Source: Symbiodinium natans (lineage: Eukaryota; Sar; Dinophyceae; Suessiales; Symbiodiniaceae). From it: a DNA stretch of 64,000 nt. The notes below the pieces were generated by a model that saw nothing but the letters and a program-made list of their open reading frames with translations, did not search any database and was not told the origin of the DNA. The stretch spans positions 137,501 through 201,500 of the forward strand of contig CAJNDS010000236.1 in assembly GCA_905221605.1 (NCBI GenBank), read 5' to 3'. A program made the position numbers and the translations under genes. Positions 22,721 to 34,609 of this stretch are shown here, piece after piece. The first letter of the stretch is position 1, and each line of letters starts with the position of its first letter.

Positions 22721-24320
22721 TTCTTCTTCCCTTCGGCCGGGCTGGGTTTACATATGCTCTCAGCACGCGACCGCATAACAAACAAAAATACAAAAACACG
22801 GCACCCCTGTGCCACAGTAGCAGGGAAAGCACAGGAATCACTGGCATCTCGTCGCTCGTCCTGCCAGGCTTAACAGGATGATTCTCGCAACCCACTCCAA
22901 ACACCGCAAAAACACTGCAAAGATCTGCAAAGTAAATTGGACAAGCCTCCCCTTGGAAAGCCCCGTTGCTAACAAGCCCGCCCATAGTTGTGAGGCGCAG
23001 GGAATGGCCACACAAGACTGCTAGCCTTCACGGAAGCTTGCACGAGAAAACGCCTAGCTGTGTGAGAGAGTTCTGCCCAGGGCGCTGTGCTGGAAGTCCA
23101 CGGGCATTGTTTGCATCGCCTGTCTATCCACACATGACAAGATTGGAAGCCTTGTCATGGATGGCATTCCGGCTTCAAGACGTTGGATACGAAGTCGCGA
23201 GCTGCGGAGGTGGTGGGGCACGATTCGTGAGGTCGCCAAGGCATTTTCTTTTGCATCTGGCCTGCTTCAACATGGAGCCGAAGTCTTGAACCAATGGTGT
23301 CATCATGCCAACCTTGATTGAAGCACGGTTCACATGAGGACAGCGACACAACAACTTTAACAACTTGAGAGCCCTGCGATGGGCACAGGCAACGGCTGCA
23401 AGAGCGGAACAGGCTGCATAACCTGTCATGTCTTCGGGCAAAGCGCACGTAAACTCGCCAACGTGAGCCCATTCGGTCAAGGGGCAAGGACCGGAGCCGC
23501 CATGGCACACGGCCAGTCAAGCATGGGAACCTCAGCCGTTCCGGCATGCTCTGCTTTCAACAGCTTGCTCAGTCTCCAGCACATAGCGCAACACGATTGC
23601 CGCTCATTAACGACGCAACTTGGTCATGAAACGAGCGCACGTCATTACGCAGACCTGTTCATGGCGGGCTTCGCCTGTTCATGGCGGGTTTCGCCTTGCA
23701 TAAACGAACTCCGCGCGGTGCAGTGAAAGAACATCCACGTCTCCGTTATTCGCAAGCCGTTCTCACGCTTTCAAGGTGCCAACGTGGGCAAGGGGACGTT
23801 TTGATACAGGAAACTTCCTGGTAACGACGCACCTGCGGTGAGAGACCAACCTGAGAGGCTGCGTCCAGGGCTGATGATCTCAGGAGGGCGGTGCACACTT
23901 TCCATGCCCTGCACTTCGATGCACCAGCTTGTGCTTCGCAACTTGGCCCTTGGAATCTGCGATTCCTTGAGCTGACCCTGTGGCGTGAGTTGCCTCTGGT
24001 CCGTTGACAAGATGGGCCTGGAAACCAGGAAAATGCTCAAGCTGGCAAAAAGAGCAAGCATGTGAAGTATGAAGGTCATCATCAAGTAGGAAGTGGTCTC
24101 CTGGGGTTCTGTTTGTCTTCGCTGCTGTCCAGGAAGCACCATGTACTACACGTGAGGGCCTAATGGTCATGTTGGCATCGTCGGGAATGTCATCGGTAGG
24201 GTTCACCCAGACATTAGTTCCTCTGCGCGTGTGCACTTGTACAGTGATGTCGCTTTCGTGCTACCGGTACCAGCCATGAAGATGCGCAAGCACTCAATGC
24301 GTGTGTGGGTGTGGGTGTGG

Positions 24321-24361
<41 letters not shown>

Positions 24362-25248
24362 CGCTCATGTCCTCCGTGAAGGCTTGCTGGGGTCCCGGCC
24401 ACGTGCGCTGTCATTTTGACTGCTGCGGTTCTTCTGTTGGTCGTCACAGTACGGAGGTGTGACACCCATGCTTGCACCCTTGAGCCGACACAGCCCGGGC
24501 ACACAACATACTACAACTCTTCAACAAGCATGGCATGGAGATGCCGGTTGATACTGATCTCTACGAAAACCCACAAGCCTGAAAGCCATAACCAGACCAG
24601 GAAAACGTCCAAACCGTGGAAGATGTGGGAATCAGCTAGGACCTTTCAAATCCTTTCAATAGAACCCGGCCCGGTTGACTCCATCTCACACACACACACA
24701 CACACACCTCTCGCTACACGCTTCTGGCACGCGCCTTGTGGAAGGCCATCTAGGTGAGGAGTTGTTCCTGGGAGTCACACCGGCAGTTTGCCCTTTCCTT
24801 CACAATTTCTTAAAAATTGCTATAAGCCTCTGACACAGCCGGGGTCATTTCTGCTTTCTGCAGCCGTCACTCCCCAAACTTCCAAAGCGGAATAATGTTT
24901 CCTCGTTTTTTGTCTGCGCCGCTTGGTCTCTTCTTCGTGCAAGGCCTCCCTGCTGTGCGTCTGGGCCACGCATTGCCTTCAATACTCCGTAACACGAAAC
25001 AATCACCATATCGTTTTCAGGTGGCAGACCTTGCCTCCACAACTCAGAGTCCTCCAACTCAGTTGCAGGAACCGTAAACCAAAATCGCGAAAGGCGTCTT
25101 CACATGTCTTCACCACAGGCGTCACTGGTGAGGTTCTTTGCCCCTGGGTGTGATCACCCATCCGGGAGGAAATGCTAAACTAAAACACTTCGAGCACGCA
25201 GTCAGCAGCGAATGAGAAGGATCCCAGCACCACAAGATGCCAGATTGC
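22721..25248. other. Stretch with no secure gene
   Basis: One possible exon on the minus strand (23771-24142) encodes a hydrophobic segment, YLMMTFILHMLALFASLSI, in an otherwise polar frame. Another minus-strand frame over 24140-24236 reads GTNVWVNPTDDIPDD. Neither joins to anything recognisable. GT and CA microsatellites lie at 24300-24365 and 24685-24710. Confidence 0.35.
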
Positions 25249-26095
25249 TTACACACCTGCCTGATTGTTATGCAATGCAAAAACGCGAGCAATCTCCTTC
25301 ATCGGCACACCGCCCTCCTTGGCGGCGTTACGCGCAACCTTGATCTGCGCAACGTCTCCACTGGCTGCAGCAGCAGCTAAATTGTCCAGCAGGACGTCGT
25401 GCTCTTTTTGGGTCTCAGCTTTGCTGGCAAGGAGGTTGTCCAATGCTTCCTGCATGGCCCGTTTCTCCTCGACATCGTGCAGTTCAACTCTCGTGCTCTG
25501 TCCAATGCTCCAGGGACAACAGGCATCAACAGCAACTCTGAGAACGGCGTCCTGAACAAAACCTCTTTCATCGGCTTCTTCGATACAGTTTCGCAACTTT
25601 GCGTCTTTTCCATCCTGAGCCCGTGGAGCTCGAGGCCCTGGAGCTCCCAGCAAAAAGGCTTTTGCTTTTGCAGCGATGAAGCGCTGCGACGCAGCGACCG
25701 GCTGAAAGCCCCCACTACTGAAGTGCATTTCGAGCAGCGGTTTTGGCGGCCGACGCCCGCTGAAGCAAGTCTTTTCGCGCGGCCTGCCAAGCAATGCCAA
25801 GCATGTGGGCTCTTGCAGCCGCATCTGCCCACGCACAGCCAGGAAAATCTCCTCCCCTTTGGCGCCTCACGCTCGCGAAGCTGTCGCAGCTCCCGCTCTG
25901 CGCTTGTGACGGCCTCACCGCCGAGGCCGGCCCTGCGAGTAAAATCAGCCTCGTGGTACCTCACCTGACCTCATGGGCATCGGCATTCGTACAATGTCTT
26001 GCAACAATCATTTCGGGTCGCCTCCTCGCCGCGCCCAGCGCGTCACCCAGCGCACCCGCGTCGCCCGTTGTGGCCGCACGGTGCAGCGCTTCGAC
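25249..26095 (-). CDS. Multi-exon helical-repeat protein, 3' end of gene
   Basis: Exons 26022-26095 and 25866-25932 join across an 89-base GC...AG intron. They give VEALHRAATTGDAGAL, GDALGAARRAGLGGEAV and SAERELRQLRERE. Exon 25783 onward (AARKDLLQRASAAK) joins through an 82-base GC...AG intron. After an unresolved junction, 25614-25249 reads DGKDAKLRNCIEEADERG, KRAMQEALDNLLASKAE, ASGDVAQIKVARNAAKEG and a stop. The pattern is a repeated pair of helices of the type A-x-x-GD-x-x-x-L-x-x-A-x-x-x-A-x-x-x-GL, ankyrin-like in pitch but more charged. Function unknown. The gene starts further right than I could trace. The tail just before the stop (ALHNNQAGV) may include an intron-derived end. Confidence 0.7.
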
Positions 26096-26687
26096 CTGGC
26101 AGCACACGCGTTGCCTGTTGAGGTGCCCATAAAAACTACGAGGATCATGTATGAAGACTGCGGAAGCCCTCGCGGGACACCCTGATACAGTACGTGTTTT
26201 GACTGCTGGCCTCACATTGGGCGCATGTGCTCCACAAGTACCAACAGCATCGGCTCCACTAGATATCGGCAAGCGATGATGCATGTATGCTTACGGGCAT
26301 GTGTGCGCAGCGCGCACGCGTGGGAGTGCAATCCACTGTGCACAAGCATGAGTGCAACATCGTGCGGTCATGCATCTTAACGCACCTAGCAAAAACAGGC
26401 GAGCTGCGTGTGGGAGCGCACAAAACCAAGAGCCTATCTCAATGCCGGTGCATGCGAAAATGGTCTTCCCCCCTCCCGCAGTGACCTTCTGCTGCCGCTC
26501 TTCCACCATTCTGCAGCTCAGCAGCTGGCCAAGGTCCGGGTCGGCAGTCCTGGACATAGGATGCCCGACGTCCCAATGTAGACTCAGAAATACCACATGT
26601 CACATGCAACACATACACACACACACACAAACATACGCACACCAACCAACAGCAAAAGTAGCCGTTTCCATCTGGTCCAAGTCCAAG

Positions 26688-28460
26688 TTACAGCATCCAG
26701 CCACCTCCATCCTCGGCACAAACCTTGATCCACCCGCCATAGCCTACACAGGGTGTTTCATTGCCACGCTGTTGTTCTGCAAACTGCAGGCGTATCATGC
26801 AGGTTGCAACCCAACAAGTGCGGGATATGGGAGCATCAACGTGTACCGCATACCTCGACGGGGCTCTCACACTTCTCAAGGCCCGGCCTTGAGCATCGGC
26901 ACGCACGCGCTCACCGAACTTGCGAGTCCCCTGACCACCATGTGCCAACGAAAGCATCGTGAAATATCGCGAACACACTGAACACAGGCGCCTACTGAGT
27001 ACCCTTTGCCACCTCTCCCCCTGCACCAATGTAAAAGATGTCATTTGGCAATTCGAGGCCTGAATTGGCCGACTCTTGGATGGGGCAATGCGCACTGCTA
27101 CCAACGGCTTGTAGACAACTTCGAACACCAGTGTCGCGGCTGTTGCTTGCACTTCTGGAAGTACCAGTGCCGGCTGCTTGCCGACAACGCTGAGAATCTT
27201 TCCAATGCCCTGCTTTCCGCCCATGTCTTTGATTATGTACCCTGGCTGCCCGTGTAGCTTTATCCAGCCATCAAAGGTTTCTTCACAGGCATACACCGTC
27301 TCTCCTTGGTCCTTCTTGCCGCAGAGCGGCGAGTGCAGAGAAGGGTCCTGCCGCACGTATGCAAACTCATGTACCACACGGTACTCTTGAGTCGGCAAAG
27401 GCGGCAGGCTGGCTGAGGTTTGCGGTGATGGGGCCGCGCGTTCGGGCTTGGGCGCGTTGGCATTTGCCACTCGCGAGGCCTCTTCCTCCGACACTTTCTT
27501 GGCATGTTGGCGCAGTGCACGCAACGTCTGGTCTGTGAACGCCTTCTCGCCAGCAGCTTTGAATTTATGGTTGATGCCAGAAGAACCCTCGGACTGTAAC
27601 GCTCGCAATAAGCTAGGCAGGTCCACAACCGTTATCTTGGACAGCTTCTCACAGACGGATGTAACATCCTTGGCAGACCACTCCGGCTTCGCTGTGTGTA
27701 GGAAGGTATTGATGGTCATGCCGCCATACGCTTTGCTGGCAGTAGCACGGGATGGGAAGGAGGCCTTTTGACCAAGACTTGCAGATGTTGCAGACCGCGG
27801 GTTTAAATGCACCCAGTCTACACGATCGGGCTTTCCATTCGCAGCATAGATGAGCATAACTTCATAGCGGCCTCCTGCAACAGCCTTGTCGCTAGGATGC
27901 TTTCCGATGGTCCAACAGTAGCCTTTGCCATTGTCGTCTGGACCAGTCAGGCGATGGAACTCATGAGGATTGGCATCTTGCCGGTCAGGATGTATACAAC
28001 GCCCAAGCCCATCACCTGGCACGAAGAGCTGGAAGCTTTCGCTGGAACTTGAAGGCAATTGAATCTGAAACTTGTGGCAGCGACGCTGCGGCTCCATAGT
28101 CATTCTTTGTGGCCTCCAGCTATTCCAACTCCCTGCAATGTCGATGGCCATGGAATCCGCACGCATATACTCCGGGTTTGGCCGGCTGGGCCGAGTGAAG
28201 GAGCCGCGTCGTACCTCCTCTGAGGCTCGGCGCATGTTGGGATTCTCCACAGTCACATTCTCTCGGCGTTCTTCCGGTATCAAGTTTTTGGCCTTGAGGA
28301 GCTTGTCACCCAAATCACCATCTAAGCGAACCTGCCATCGATCATTGTGCTGCTTCACCAGGGTTCCCGTAGCCGAGTTCAATGTCTGCTGCTTCTCCAG
28401 TCCGACAACACGCACACGTGTACCCGGGCTGAAGCTTGCCTCGTTCGCGGCAGACGCCAA
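26688..28460 (-). CDS. Protein with SH3-like domains and a carbohydrate-binding-like domain
   Basis: Exons 27060-28460, 26888-26930 and 26688-26743 join through introns of 129 and 144 bases (both GC...AG) to 499 residues. The unspliced frame is also open, which hides them. Residues about 8-55 form a small barrel-like domain (GTRVRVVGLEKQ, ATGTLVKQHNDRWQVRLD) common in dinoflagellate proteins. Residues about 108-220 (AGSWNSWRPQRM, FQLFVPGDG, GKYCW-like, YEVMLIYA) recall the glycogen-binding fold of AMPK beta. Residues about 365-415 (VVHEFAYVRQDPSLHS, FDGWIKLHGQPGYI) and 445-499 (VVYKPLVAVRIAPSK, ERVRADAQGYGGWIKV) are two bacterial-SH3-like repeats. The second repeat is complete only after splicing, which is good evidence for both introns. 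Role unknown; a scaffold or surface-binding protein is possible. Confidence 0.82.
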   Translation of the reverse strand: MASAANEASFSPGTRVRVVGLEKQQTLNSATGTLVKQHNDRWQVRLDGDLGDKLLKAKNLIPEERRENVTVENPNMRRASEEVRRGSFTRPSRPNPEYMRADSMAIDIAGSWNSWRPQRMTMEPQRRCHKFQIQLPSSSSESFQLFVPGDGLGRCIHPDRQDANPHEFHRLTGPDDNGKGYCWTIGKHPSDKAVAGGRYEVMLIYAANGKPDRVDWVHLNPRSATSASLGQKASFPSRATASKAYGGMTINTFLHTAKPEWSAKDVTSVCEKLSKITVVDLPSLLRALQSEGSSGINHKFKAAGEKAFTDQTLRALRQHAKKVSEEEASRVANANAPKPERAAPSPQTSASLPPLPTQEYRVVHEFAYVRQDPSLHSPLCGKKDQGETVYACEETFDGWIKLHGQPGYIIKDMGGKQGIGKILSVVGKQPALVLPEVQATAATLVFEVVYKPLVAVRIAPSKSRPIQASNCQMTSFTLVQGERWQRVLSRRLCSVCSRYFTMLSLAHGGQGTRKFGERVRADAQGRALRSVRAPSRYAVHVDAPISRTCWVATCMIRLQFAEQQRGNETPCVGYGGWIKVCAEDGGGWML

Positions 28461-28649
28461 GACATCTGGGCGGATAAAGCCGGATTCTTTCCTGGCAAGC
28501 TACTTGCTGTCACGAGTCGAAGATTTTAGTGCTCGTAAGCCCTGGATTCCTGGACGGCCCCAAGCCCTAGGCCTTAGACCTGTTGGTGCTACGTCGTGGC
28601 ACTCCTGAGCCACCGACTCGCACAACCCGGGCCGACCAGCCCTGGTCGC

Positions 28650-29085
28650 CCCGGATCAGAACCACCGCTGCCACCACCGCTTCCAACAACCACAACGACA
28701 ACCACCAGGACAACAACAGCGACAGCACCACGACCACGACCACAGCCACAATTCCCCAGTCTACGAACAGTCCTTCATAAGGATTATAATAGGGGGAAGG
28801 GGGAACATCCCAAGCCCTCAGAGTTTTTTTCGCGGCCACGAGCACCGGCCCAAGCCCGGGGGGTCTTCGATCTCACCGCAGCGGACTGCGCAACGTGAGC
28901 ACCGGCACTTGACGGAGTACGCAAATGTAGGACTACCAGTAACTACCACAACCACCACCACGACGACAATCAGAACAGCAACGACAACCCCAACAACCAC
29001 GACAACCACCAACTCCAGACTCACAACCGAAACCACCACCAGCACCTCCTCGCCACATCTCGCCACCACCCCAACCAACCCACCA
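28650..29085 (+). repeat. ACA/ACC trinucleotide-rich tracts
   Basis: Two blocks (about 28660-28760 and 28935-29080) of interrupted CAA/CCA repeats give Thr-rich and Val-rich pseudo-frames. They lie between the SH3-like gene and the J-domain gene. Confidence 0.8.
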
Positions 29086-29581
29086 GACAAAACATAAAAA
29101 AAATTGCATGAGCTCTAGACCTGAAGCCGACTGAAGCCCAACTTTGAGCACCCGGCGTCTCCGGAGCAGACCGCGACCCGACATTGGCTGAGAAGCTGTG
29201 TACTCCACCGCTTCGGTGTTGATTCTCCGGCCGGGGCCTGCTCGTGTCTGTCGACCCTCAAGCCCTCAAGAGAGAAAAGAACTCAAAAAACTTGCCTCCG
29301 GGCTGGCTCACGCCGTGGAGGAGCTTCCTCTGTCGAGCTACGGAAGGCCTCAGACGTTTGCAGCGACTGGCATAGAGGAAGTTGAGGCAAGGAGAGCCTT
29401 GCCCTGAATTCTACGAGGCCGCGACTTGAATCCGAGTTGCCCATCCCACACAACAAAAGGACGTCATACGAGGGCATGAATGCTAAGCCCATCATAGCGC
29501 ATGACCATGACAGGTTGAAGCTGCCAGAGTTTGGAAAAAACAAAAACAAAAAAACAGCACGAACATGCGAGGACAGGAGTC

Positions 29582-29964
29582 CTGAACAAACTCCTCCTCG
29601 GCCGTCAACTTGGAAGTTCGCCCTGTCTGGTCATAGTTTGCACGCGACTTGGCATTCGAAAGGACCTTCAGGCTTCAGGCAGGGCCGCGTCTGGCATCAC
29701 AAGGCGATTGCAACCTCTGCAATTCAGGCTCCCTCTCCCCACCTCGTATGCCTTGCTGAGCCGAGTGAATTCTTCAGGGTCACCCCCTCGATCTGGATGT
29801 TTCGCCAATGCCAACTTCCGGTATGCCTCCACTGATCACTCAGCGTCTTATCGACCCCTTCCTGCCAAGATTCCGAGGAGCGCCTGCCGGATCTCAGAAG
29901 AAGACGCGCCAGGCTCGACGCCGAGGATCTCATAACATGACTCGCTCTCATCAAGCTCCGCCAT
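29582..29964 (-). CDS. J-domain (DnaJ-type) co-chaperone, 5' exons
   Basis: J proteins stimulate Hsp70 ATP hydrolysis. Exon 29884-29964 starts with ATG and encodes MAELDESESCYEILGV through SSSEIRQ. A 57-base GC...AG intron joins exon 29743-29826 (AYRKLALAKHPDRGG, with the essential HPD, then EEFTRLSKAYE). A 77-base GT...AG intron joins exon 29582-29665 (VLSNAKSRANYDQTGR, TAEEEFVQ). All four J-domain helices are present. The text after YDQTG is the TAEEEF type seen in some algal and apicomplexan J proteins (from memory). A GA donor follows at 29581. Later exons were not traced and should lie between 29581 and about 28800. Confidence 0.9.
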
Positions 29965-30408
29965 TGCTCAGGATGGCGAAGGAAAGCAGTGTAACTAGTG
30001 CGAGTAATGGCTCGTTTGTGGGATGCGATTTGCTTTGGACTGTGGCTGCGCTGCTTTTGCGAGAACTTTGTGCAGGCTCGCAATAGCTTGCAACCAAAAA
30101 ACAATTTGTGTTGCTTCAATTGCAAGTGTCATTTCCACAATCAGCTTTCAGCCAGGGTTGTCCCACATCCAAGAAGCTACCAAGCGCACGCACTTTTTGT
30201 TACGGAAATGGCAGATCCTGGCTCAGGATTAGCGACAGAACCCTGTTGGCTGAATCTTGAGGCTCCCGCGGAGGATTTCTCGCCGCTTCTGCCATGGCCG
30301 AAAACCATGCTCGGCACATGTCTTTAGAATTGAAGAGGCCTGGACAATCTAGCTCAACCATTGCCGTGCGTCATTCCGGGCTCCACCCTTGATGCCACTG
30401 CATACTGC

Positions 30409-31760
30409 TTGATCTTCGAAGCCAATCTCCAGCAGGAAAGGTAATGCTGGAAGACGAATCTCAAGCTCAAAATCGCACTGCAGAAACACATCCACAGAAG
30501 GGAACACATCCTGAGGCAGGCACTGCCGACATGCAGATCATTCTCTGGCTGGCCCTTGCAAAGAAAGGAGTGGAAATAGCCAAATGTTGACAACGTCTCC
30601 TGAAAAACCGGTAACTTTTGACGTCTCCACTGAGTCTGTTCTGGCCGGACAGGATTGGCCAAAGGAGTCCAACCACCGCCCCACACAACGCTCCTTTCTC
30701 ACACCTCGGTGCATTGCGGCCAAGAAGCCTCCACCTCGAAGAGAGCCTCCACTAGCGTCACCAGACTCAAAAGGCTAAGCTCGTCAAAGGAAAACACGCG
30801 CCCCAAAACACGTAAAGAGCACGTCAACAATCATGAAAATGAACTGCCGACTTTCTTTAACCCAACGTGCGGCAGCCTCGTAGGTCTGCTCGCTTAGGTC
30901 TGCACACGTGCTTAAGAACCCTTTGCTTGAACTAGGGCTGGCATGATGGAAAGCTGAATTCCCATCAGGCCATTAGGCTTGATCAGGCTCTCAAACAGGG
31001 CTCCTTCCAGAATAGGAAGCCCTGGTTAGCAGGGACGCAGGAAGGATGTAGAACCTGCCTGCTTAGAATGCATCCTGGCGTTGAGGACTCTTCAGAGATA
31101 CTCCACTCCAGCCTCTGCATCTTTCAGGAGCTGCTGTGTACCGGGCTCCTTGAACAGTGGCGACAAATCCCGTAAGCACTAAATGGTTGTTTCATGTTGT
31201 TTCGTTGTTGAAGATTCGGGATACGCCCATTGCATATACCATCGACAAAACCTGGGCCATAAACAGATCTAATCAAGAAACCAGGGCGGTGTCAAGCAAA
31301 TACGCCCCAACTTTACTTGTGTCCGGAGCAATCACAAGCTAGCAATGATTTATCAAAACTGCTGCGATGCTTTGCTTGAGCACCAGAGCTGCTGTTGAAG
31401 ACCTGTATGCCCAACCCCGAGCCCTTCAGCAGAGGTTGTGTGTTTCCTGCCTATACGGAGGCTTCTACAAATAAGTTCAATGTGAATTAGCAACCGCAAC
31501 GTAGGATGCCAGGCTCTAGAACCCAAACATAATGGAAACCTGTTCAACTCCTGTTCACCAGTAGCACGCCGATAAGTGAAAGCTACTTAACATTGTTTCG
31601 CCAGCGACAAGAAAGCACACCAGAGGCAGCCCAGGTAAGTATCCCCCGACCCGGCACAAAGACCGGCCCTTCTGCCGAGCATGTCTTCATAGCAAAAGAT
31701 GTCCTCCTCCAAATTGTCTTGGAGAACAGCCTGGGTGAATGCCAAATGGGAAAATACAGC
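30409..31760 (-). CDS. Exons of an unrecognised multi-exon host gene
   Basis: Minus-strand segments look coding. Exon 30409-30510 (AG|G acceptor, GC donor) reads DVFPSVDVFLQCDFELEIR and LPALPFLLEIGFEDQ. About 30735-30800 reads VFSFDELSLLSLVTLVEALFE-like helix (split here: VFSFDELSLLS, LVTLVEALFE). About 30933-31020 reads ILEGALFESLIKPNGLMG. About 31095-31165 reads PLFKEPGTQQLLKDAEAG. From 31730 after an AG|GC acceptor it reads AVLQDNLEEDIFCYEDML. The style is alpha-helical. Order and phase were not established for all pieces, and no family is recognised. About 32190-32235 (FSSIDSFEVAAALDFV) may be an upstream exon. Confidence 0.5.
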
Positions 31761-32799
31761 AACATCGTGTTCTCACGAAACGGATTGCGAGCCGATATTT
31801 ATGCTCTTTGTCCGTCATGTCTGATGCTATTCCCAAAGGAAAAGTCGCACTAGGGACATGGCCAGCACATCCGCATCCGCCTCACAATCTCTGATGCTAG
31901 GTAGCCATGAGCTCATACAATCTCCCATGCGTGGTTCCCACTGTGAGTGCTTGGATCGATTTGCCAGGCCTGGCCATCTCGACCCTCGTCAGATAGGTGG
32001 CGCAGCTCATTTGCAGATCTCTTCGGCGAAACCTGCACATGTCATCGCCACACTGAGCCCAATACTGACCGAGATGTGACATTGTAGTAGTGCTTGTCCC
32101 GAAGGCAAAGGTTTTTGTAGTTTGCAGCTGCTTCACGGGTGTAGACACAGGATAGCCACAAAGTCCAAGGCTGCGGCCACTTCGAAACTGTCAATCGAAG
32201 AAAACTCCTGCACGACGTTGCATGGAGCCGCAAGTTGGCCCCCAACAAGACAGAATGCGCTACTTACTAGCTGAATTGCAGGCGAAACAATAAAACGGCT
32301 ATGGCACCTTGTCGACATGAACGGACAGTTGTTTCGTGACCTGAGCACGCACAGGCTTGAAAAAACAAATGCACATTTCCTCGCGGCAGTGTGCTGAAAA
32401 CTTGCTGGAACAAGTGCCCAACCCTTGCAGGCTTTGGTTCTTCCGCCTCCGGCCTCTCAGCGCAGGATAAACGCGTGCGTGTTGGCAAACCGATAGATTG
32501 CCAAAAGAATCGATGGCACGAACAAAGTGGGCAGGCTCTTGCATGGAAAGTCAAGGACAATACCTGTGAAGGAACATGGCGTCAACCACAACTCGCTGGC
32601 CTGCTGACAATGACAGGGTTGGGGTCCACGAGCGGTTTTGGCCTCGCAGGTCAAAGACTGATGTTCTTGACATGAACTCTGCTGGGTCCTCGAGAAATTT
32701 TCCGTGTTGTGTCGTCACTGCCATCGCTATTGTCACCGTCGAGGCCTCATCATCACCTCAATCTTTATCCTCATTCTCGTAGTCATTGTCATGGGTTCA

Positions 32800-32862
32800 C
32801 GATGAGCGAGTGAGTGAGTGAGTGAGTGGAGTGAATGAGTGAGCGAATGAGTGAGTGGGTGA
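32800..32862 (+). repeat. GAGT tetranucleotide microsatellite
   Basis: Runs of GAGTGAGT with a few GAAT variants. Confidence 0.9.
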
Positions 32863-33445
32863 AACGGTCACAGATGTTATTGCGGCCGACAACTTGCCGA
32901 CCCGCATCGCAGAGCAGCTCCGATTGTCATTGTCATCTCATCAGCATCATCATCACCCACCGAAGTGCGTAAAAGACAATGAAACCGCGCACTCATGACA
33001 TTCCATGACCGAGCCCTCGGCTTCGGAGGTGGCGGTGTCACTTGCCATTTTTTGTGCCTGCAAGGTCCGAAGCGGACAAAAAGGCATGCTCATGCAGAGT
33101 TCCTAGCCATTTCATGCGTTGGTTTGCTATGTCTTATTGCGGCGCTCACTGGGTGCGTGACGGCTTCAGCTTGGTAATGGGACCTTTCTCCTCCAGTCTT
33201 ACATCTGCTAAGGGATATGTGCTCGAACTTGCTAAAGTGCCCCTCTCTGCCAGTCCTTCAACACGGTCACCGTCTTGGCATCGCCCGCCTCACGAATCAT
33301 TACGGCCAGCTCCTATTGACATCCCCGATCTTCGCCCCGAACCGCATCCTCAATTATCTCTCAACCCTTCCACACCGACTTCGACATGCGGAGGGCAAAG
33401 CCATGCACATTCCATGCGAAGTGTGTTCACGTGCCCATCAGTGCC

Positions 33446-33840
33446 CTACCCTGGTGGCGCAATACCATGCCGTCCGGCCATGCTTGTCCTGACAAATGGC
33501 CATGAACCCTGAACAAGCAAAAGCAAGCAATTCACGTGGTCATCTTTTTGAGTAAGCTTATTCTCTTGCACAAATACATCAAATAATTTGAGCGAGTCCT
33601 GGACATTGATCAGCCCCGGATTGGCCTGCCGGCAAAAGCCATCACCGCAATGCAAATGCCACAGGAAATGAGGGGCAGGCGTGGTCGGTAAGCCATTTCG
33701 CAACTTCGTCCAACCCGGCATGCGCCGCAGTGTGGATTGCAGACTGGCCTGGTGCTGTATGGGTATATCCGCTACGCTGAAACACGCAAACAATCCATGC
33801 ATCGCCTTTCTTGTTCAGAGCATTGACGTTGGCATTGGCC
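33446..33840 (-). CDS. Ankyrin-repeat protein, internal exons
   Basis: Exons 33806-33840, 33748-33681 and from 33625 downward join through 57- and 55-base introns (33749-33805 and 33626-33680, both GC...AG). The joined text runs ANANVNALNKKGQSAIHTAA, HAGLDEVAKWLTDHANPGL, INVQDSLKLFDVFVQE. It restores one full ankyrin unit with the G-x-x-x-x-H-x-A-A turn and the start of the next. The second intron is not a multiple of three, and the frame change is corrected only by splicing. The frame closes at 33446, but a GA donor after KLTQK (about 33553) is likely the true exon end. The introns are unusually short. Ankyrin repeats bind other proteins; the partner is unknown. Confidence 0.75.
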
Positions 33841-34609
33841 CTGCTCAACCTTGGAAGGCCACAGTCAATCGACAAAACCATTCTCCCTACTCCTACGCCG
33901 GCCCCCTCCCTTCCCACCCACCTCTCCCGCTCCAGATTGTTTTTAAAGATTCTTTGGCCCAAGTGATCTGCTGCCCTAGGGCTCGTCCAAGGCACGGCCC
34001 GATTCAAGCTGCAGCGCTCATGCATGCCATGGGCAAGCTAAAGGTTGAACCAGCCGTGGTGTCCTATGTGTCCTTCAGTATCCTTCAGCCTCGTTCAAAC
34101 ACACAGGTCCCAAAGCCGGGCGCTCAGGGAAACTGCGGCTTTGGCAGATGTGCACCGGGGCACCCTCGAGGGGCCTGCCCTTGCCACAGCAAACGCCGGA
34201 CTGAGCACATGAAGGGCTCCACGAAGATCGGTCGTCTTGCCGGCAGCGGCTAAGGAGCGGAACATAGCGGAACGCATCCGGCGAACGTACGGCACGGAAC
34301 TTTGCAAAAGTCAAGGGAGCAGTCAGTAACCACTTCGCCGCCCTCCCGACATCTGCGGGCGCAAAACGGAACTGCAATGCGAAGCGCGCGCTCAAGGACA
34401 AAGCCGCGACGCGGCAGCAAGCCAGCACGCGGGCAGTCGACGAACTGGTCACCTAATGCGTCGGCCTGTCCTTGGCAGCCGGGAGCTCCATCGCCGCCGC
34501 AATGCAGGGCGGTCAATGGTAGCGGCAGGCGGAGGCGTCGCCTGAGGGCAATGTGCATCACCCGCATGTTGCCCAAACTGAGAGCGAAAGAGGGCTCGCG
34601 TATCGGGCG

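Noticed and set aside
34005-34080. PPR-like peptide (LKVEPAVVSYVSF) on the plus strand
   Set aside because: Only one partial motif. A different PPR- or ankyrin-like peptide (DVGRAAKWLL, near 34330) is on the other strand, so neither can be assigned.
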